From NCBI RefSeq assembly GCF_016552165.1, contig NZ_JACVDA010000002.1:1-64000 (forward strand): a stretch of DNA of 64,000 nt. Reading direction: 5' to 3'. Positions 60,637-64,000 of this stretch are shown one piece after another (within the stretch, counting starts at the first letter, position 1; every line of letters begins with the position of its first letter). The notes beneath the pieces are model-generated. The model was not told the DNA's origin. It worked only from the letters and a program-made list of their open reading frames with translations, and made no database searches. The translations under genes were made by a program, and so were the position numbers. Source of the stretch: Parvimonas parva (lineage in GTDB: Bacteria; Bacillota; Clostridia; Tissierellales; Peptoniphilaceae).

Positions 60637-60665
60637 TTGACAAAATACATTAAAAATAGTAAAAT
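60637..60665 (+). promoter_or_regulatory. Promoter of the 57-residue membrane protein gene
   Basis: TTGACA (60637-60642), 17 bases, TAAAAT (60660-60665), 29 bases before the ATG. Confidence 0.7.
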
Positions 60666-60694
60666 AAACTTATCAAAAATATTAGGAGCTTAAG

Positions 60695-60868
60695 ATGAAA
60701 AATAAATGTAAATTTAAAAATTATTATTTACCAATCGGTGCAATTTTTTTATCAATAGCATTAATTCTAAAAAGATATTCTAATATAAATGATATAGTAT
60801 TAGGATTTTTATTCGGAATTTCTATTGGATTGTTGCTATTAAGTGGATTATATAAAATTAAAAAATAA
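60695..60868 (+). CDS. 57-residue membrane protein, two helices
   Basis: Read directly from the sequence. Basic start MKNKCKFKNYYLP, first helix IGAIFLSIALIL, a KRYSNIND loop, second helix IVLGFLFGISIGLLLL and a lysine-rich end. Preceded by TTAGGAG and its own TTGACA/TAAAAT promoter, so expression is credible. No family recognised. It ends within the upstream remnant of a TfoX-like gene, so it may be a new gene that displaced the TfoX N terminus. Confidence 0.65.
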   Translation: MKNKCKFKNYYLPIGAIFLSIALILKRYSNINDIVLGFLFGISIGLLLLSGLYKIKK

Positions 60869-60996
60869 AATATAGGGCGATGATGGGAGAATATATTATC
60901 TATTATAAAGAAAAAGTTGTAGGTGGAATATATGATGAATTACCTTTCCCAAAAGTTAAGAAGAAAATAAAAAGTAAAAATTTTGTTATAAATTAA
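60862..60996 (+). pseudogene. Remnant of a TfoX/Sxy-like protein
   Basis: The open frame reads KYRAMMGEYIIYYKEKVVGG, then IYDELPFPKVKKK. This matches the N-terminal TfoX core (YRxMMGEYxLYYxxKxxGGIYDD) joined directly to the C-terminal end (xYDELPxPKxKKK) of the Firmicute family, which is normally about 110 residues. The first 15 or so residues and the 60-70 between the two YD motifs are missing. A 38-residue peptide could still be made from ATG 60880, though without a good ribosome site. Confidence 0.7.
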
Positions 60997-61030
60997 AATG
61001 GATAGCATTTCGCTATCCATTATTTTTTAT
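60997..61030. terminator. Bidirectional terminator before ppdK
   Basis: AATGGATAGC (60997-61006) pairs with GCTATCCATT (61012-61021) over 5 bases, then ATTTTTTAT on plus. It also lies just downstream of ppdK on minus. Confidence 0.85.
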
Positions 61031-61048
61031 ATTTCTTCTAGTTATAGT

Positions 61049-63673
61049 TTATTTACTTTGTTTTATTTTTGCTTGTGCTGCTGCAAGTCTTGCGATTGGC
61101 ACTCTAAATGGTGAGCAGGATACATAGTCAATTCCAACTGCGTTTAGGAATTCTATTGTTTCAGGGTCGCCACCATGTTCTCCACAGATTCCAACGTGAA
61201 GATGTGGATTTGTTTCTCTTCCTAGTTTGAATGAAGTTTTGATTAATTTACCAACACCTCTTTGGTCTAGTTTTGAGAATGGATTAAAGTCAAATATTTT
61301 TTTGCTTTCATATTCGTTTAAGAATTTTCCGGCATCATCTCTTGAAAAACCAAATGTCATTTGAGTTAGGTCATTTGTACCGTAACTAAAGAATTCTGCT
61401 TCTGTTGCGATTTCATCAGCAAGTAGGGCAGCTCTTGGAATTTCAATCATTGTTCCAATTTTGTATTTAATATTTTCGTTTAATTCTTTTAATGTTAATT
61501 CGATTTCTTCAACGATTTCTTTTTTAACATATTTTAATTCTTCAATTTCTCCAACTAATGGAATCATTATTTCCGGCGTAATTGAGATATTTAAATCTTT
61601 TTGTGCTTTTATTGCAGCATTTATTATTGCTTTTGCTTGCATTCTATATATTTCAGGGAAAGTTACAGCAAGTCTGCAACCTCTATGTCCAAGCATTGGG
61701 TTTACTTCTTCCAATTCTAAGATTACATCTCTTAAATGACTTTCTTCGATATTCATTTCTTTTGCTAAATTTTTGATATCTTCATCTTCGTAAGGTAAGA
61801 ATTCATGTAGAGGTGGGTCAAGTAATCTTATAGTTACTGTTTTTTCTTTTAATACACAGTAAATATCATAGAAGTCTTTTTCTTGCATTGGTCTGATTTT
61901 TTCTAATGCATCGATTCTTTGTTCGATTGTTTTTGAAAGAATCATTTGTCTTACAACAGGTATTCTTTCTTTGTCGAAGAACATATGTTCTGTTCTACAA
62001 AGTCCGATTCCTTCAGCACCAAATTCAACAGCTTGTTTAGCATCTCTTGGATTATCAGCATTAGCTCTAACGCCTAAATCTTTGATTTCATTTACCCAAT
62101 CCATAAAGATTTTGAAGTTTCCTGTTAATTGTGGATTTAGTTTTTCGATTTCACCTTTGTAAATAATACCGGTTGTTCCATCAAGTGAAATTACTTCACC
62201 TTCTTTGACGATTTCATTTTGAGTTTTTATAACTTTTTCGATTTCATCAACTTTGATTTCACTAGCTCCGGCGATACAACATTTACCCATTCCTCTTGCA
62301 ACTACGGCTGCGTGAGAAGTCATACCACCTCTAGCTGTTAAAATACCTTCAGCTTCAACCATTCCTTCAATATCTTCCGGAGAAGTTTCTTGACGAACTA
62401 AAATTACTTTTTCTCCTGCTTTAACAGCATCAACAATGTCTTTTGAGTGGAAGTAAACTTTACCACTTGCAGCTCCCGGAGAGGCAGCAAGACCTCTTGC
62501 TAATATAGGAGTATTCTTCATCATTTCAGCATTAAAGATAGGGTGAAGAAGTTGGTCTAAGCTCTTTGGTTCAACTCTTAAAATAGCCTCTTCTTTTGAG
62601 ATTAAGCCTTCATTAACTAAATCTACTGCTACATTGATTGCAGCATCTGTTGTTCTCTTTCCGTTTCTTGTTTGTAATAAGTACAATTTACCTTTTTCAA
62701 TAGTAAATTCCAAGTCTTGCATATCTTTATAATGATTTTCTAATGTTTTTGCAATTCTTAAAAATTCATCATAAACTTCCGGCATAATTTCTTTTAATTT
62801 TTCGATTGATTCTGGAGTTCTAATACCTGCAACAACATCTTCTCCTTGTGCATTCATTAAAAATTCTCCAAATAATTTGTTTTCTCCTGTGCTTGGATTA
62901 CGAGAGAAAGCTACACCGGTACCACTTGTATTACCCATATTACCGAATACCATTGCTTGAACATTTACAGCTGTTCCTAAAGAATCGTCAATACCGTTTA
63001 ATTTTCTATAAACGATAGCTCTTGGATTCATCCAAGATTTGAAAACTGCTTTAATAGCTATGATTAATTGTTCGATAGGGTCTTGTGGAAATTCTTTGCC
63101 AGTTTCTTGTTTAAAAATTTTCTTAAATTTTTCAACTAAGCTTTTTAAATCTTCTGCAGTTAATTCTGTGTCTAGTTTTACATTTTTTTCTTCCTTAATT
63201 TTGTCAAGTTCATTTTCAAAATAAACTTTTGGAATTTCCATTGCAACATCACTAAACATTTGGATAAATCTTCTGTAACTATCGAATGCAAATCTTTCAT
63301 TACTTGTAGAGTTTGCAAGACCGATAACTGATTTATCATTAAGACCTAAATTAAGAATAGTATCCATCATACCAGGCATTGATATAACGGCACCACTTCT
63401 TACAGAAAATAATAGAGGATTTTCTGTACTTGAAAAACTTTTTTGTAGCTTGTTTTCACAGTCTTTAATGTGAGTTTTGATTTCTTCAATTAAATCATCA
63501 GAAATTTTTTCATCATTTTTGTAAAAATTATTACAAGCCTCAGTAGTAATAGTAAAACCAAAAGGAACATTTAGTCCAATATTAGTCATTTCGGCAAGGT
63601 TAGCTCCTTTACCGCCCAATAAAGCTCTCATATCTTTATTGCCTTCGTCAAAATTGTAAACAAATTTGCTCAT
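61049..63673 (-). CDS. ppdK: Pyruvate, phosphate dikinase
   Basis: 874 residues. Interconverts pyruvate, ATP and phosphate with PEP, AMP and pyrophosphate. N-terminal ATP-grasp domain (LLGGKGANLAEMTNIGL), the phospho-His swivel domain with TARGGMTSHAAVVARGMGK, and the C-terminal TIM barrel with HVGICGEHGGDP. The start is ATG 63673, with GGAGG upstream; an in-frame TTG 12 bases earlier lies in the ribosome site. PPi metabolism links to the PPi-hydrolysing PpaC elsewhere in the window. Downstream of its regulator. Confidence 0.97.
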   Translation of the reverse strand: MSKFVYNFDEGNKDMRALLGGKGANLAEMTNIGLNVPFGFTITTEACNNFYKNDEKISDDLIEEIKTHIKDCENKLQKSFSSTENPLLFSVRSGAVISMPGMMDTILNLGLNDKSVIGLANSTSNERFAFDSYRRFIQMFSDVAMEIPKVYFENELDKIKEEKNVKLDTELTAEDLKSLVEKFKKIFKQETGKEFPQDPIEQLIIAIKAVFKSWMNPRAIVYRKLNGIDDSLGTAVNVQAMVFGNMGNTSGTGVAFSRNPSTGENKLFGEFLMNAQGEDVVAGIRTPESIEKLKEIMPEVYDEFLRIAKTLENHYKDMQDLEFTIEKGKLYLLQTRNGKRTTDAAINVAVDLVNEGLISKEEAILRVEPKSLDQLLHPIFNAEMMKNTPILARGLAASPGAASGKVYFHSKDIVDAVKAGEKVILVRQETSPEDIEGMVEAEGILTARGGMTSHAAVVARGMGKCCIAGASEIKVDEIEKVIKTQNEIVKEGEVISLDGTTGIIYKGEIEKLNPQLTGNFKIFMDWVNEIKDLGVRANADNPRDAKQAVEFGAEGIGLCRTEHMFFDKERIPVVRQMILSKTIEQRIDALEKIRPMQEKDFYDIYCVLKEKTVTIRLLDPPLHEFLPYEDEDIKNLAKEMNIEESHLRDVILELEEVNPMLGHRGCRLAVTFPEIYRMQAKAIINAAIKAQKDLNISITPEIMIPLVGEIEELKYVKKEIVEEIELTLKELNENIKYKIGTMIEIPRAALLADEIATEAEFFSYGTNDLTQMTFGFSRDDAGKFLNEYESKKIFDFNPFSKLDQRGVGKLIKTSFKLGRETNPHLHVGICGEHGGDPETIEFLNAVGIDYVSCSPFRVPIARLAAAQAKIKQSK

Positions 63674-63685
63674 TTTTTCCTCCAA

Positions 63686-64000
63686 TTACTTATTAATTTT
63701 TAATAGATGTTTTAAAATAATATCTGCTGTTTCTTCAATAGCTTTTGTAGATACATCTATTACAGGACAACCTATTTTTTTCATTATTCGGCTAGAATAT
63801 TCAAGTTCTTCAAGTATCCTATTTGAATTTGAATAAATACTATTATCAGGAAGACCTAAAGATTTTAGTCTTTCCTTTCTTATACTTTCCAACTTTTCTG
63901 GTGAATTAGTTAAGCCAATTATTTTTTTAGGCGAAACTTTGAATAATTCATCCGGAACCGGTGTTTCTGGAACCAAAGGAATGTTTGCAACTCTAATGTT
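63686..64000 (-). CDS. Pyruvate phosphate dikinase regulatory protein (DUF299), 3' part
   Basis: The C-terminal 104 residues of a bifunctional kinase/pyrophosphorylase that switches PPDK off and on by phosphorylating its active-site threonine. The open frame continues across the window edge: [20 protein letters not shown] matches the family's VANVPLVPxxxxPxELF, then [19 protein letters not shown]. The 5' end, including its P-loop-like motif, is outside the window. The stop lies 12 bases before the ppdK start, so they form one operon. Confidence 0.9.
   Translation of the reverse strand, partial: NIRVANIPLVPETPVPDELFKVSPKKIIGLTNSPEKLESIRKERLKSLGLPDNSIYSNSNRILEELEYSSRIMKKIGCPVIDVSTKAIEETADIILKHLLKINK

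Noticed and set aside
1-64000. Depletion of GCNGC sites as a sign of long residence of the restriction system
   Set aside because: Several sites are visible (for example in tmRNA, mreB and ppdK). Without a count against expectation at this base composition no claim can be made.

Overview
The window reads as a chromosomal segment of a low-GC, AT-rich Gram-positive anaerobe of the Clostridia/Tissierellia kind. The evidence is strong GGAGG ribosome sites, lipoprotein signal peptides, a class B sortase, pyruvate phosphate dikinase with its regulator, QueH, a type II CBS-pyrophosphatase, an ECF transporter module and TTG/GTG starts. A Peptoniphilaceae member such as Parvimonas would fit, but that is inference and no 16S gene is present. 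Most of the window is ordinary dense operons. Accessory pieces are a toxin-antitoxin pair, a transposon-related islet, a surface-glycan locus, a restriction-modification cassette and small decayed genes.

Layout. 0-2.3 kb (minus): cardiolipin synthase, tRNA-Arg(CCT), queH. 2.4-6.2 kb (plus): YefM/YoeB-type toxin-antitoxin pair, then truA, a THEP1-like NTPase, tadA, a small unknown, a membrane-anchored nuclease and a lipoprotein. 6.4-8.8 kb: two-gene ABC exporter. 8.8-12.1 kb (minus): CBS/DRTGG pyrophosphatase and pncB. 12.5-15.7 kb: zinc ABC transporter (His-rich binding lipoprotein, ATPase, permease) plus a second lipoprotein. 15.8-17.1 kb (minus): small islet with a TnpW-like transposon protein. 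17.3-18.6 kb: folA with a class B sortase. 18.8-24.8 kb: glycosyltransferase, two LicD proteins, flippase and a LicC-LicA fusion, together a phosphocholine decoration locus. 25-29.2 kb: EcfA1-EcfA2-EcfT and RqcH/NFACT. 29.5-29.8 kb: tmRNA (minus).

30-39.3 kb: small membrane proteins, then the conserved yicC-gmk-rpoZ-coaBC-priA-def-fmt-rsmB operon. 39.5-43.5 kb: an MFS exporter with an unusual start-stop leader, a Bsp6I-like restriction-modification cassette bounded by direct repeats, and a rhodanese lipoprotein. 43.7-45.7 kb (minus): radical SAM protein and MreB. 45.9-50.8 kb: SAF-domain dehydrogenase, unknown membrane protein, DUF3343, MscS, DUF951, nitroreductase and an AlkD-like protein. 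50.9-54.8 kb: prfB with programmed frameshift, a 31-residue membrane protein, recX, a GIY-YIG protein, a coiled-coil protein, YdbC and a membrane J-protein. 54.9-60.5 kb: pepT, pepD, hinT, rpsU, psuK and psuG. 60.7-64 kb: a 57-residue membrane protein, a TfoX remnant, and ppdK with its regulator (minus, cut by the window end).

The most interesting signals are regulatory or architectural rather than a wholly new gene system. They are: a restriction-modification cassette apparently inserted with a target duplication that supplies the methyltransferase stop codon; two predicted cognate sites forming a hairpin exactly between its divergent promoters; a (TA)10 tract in a promoter spacer; an SD-AUG-UAG leader before an exporter; and a choline-kinase domain with Asn in place of the expected catalytic Asp.
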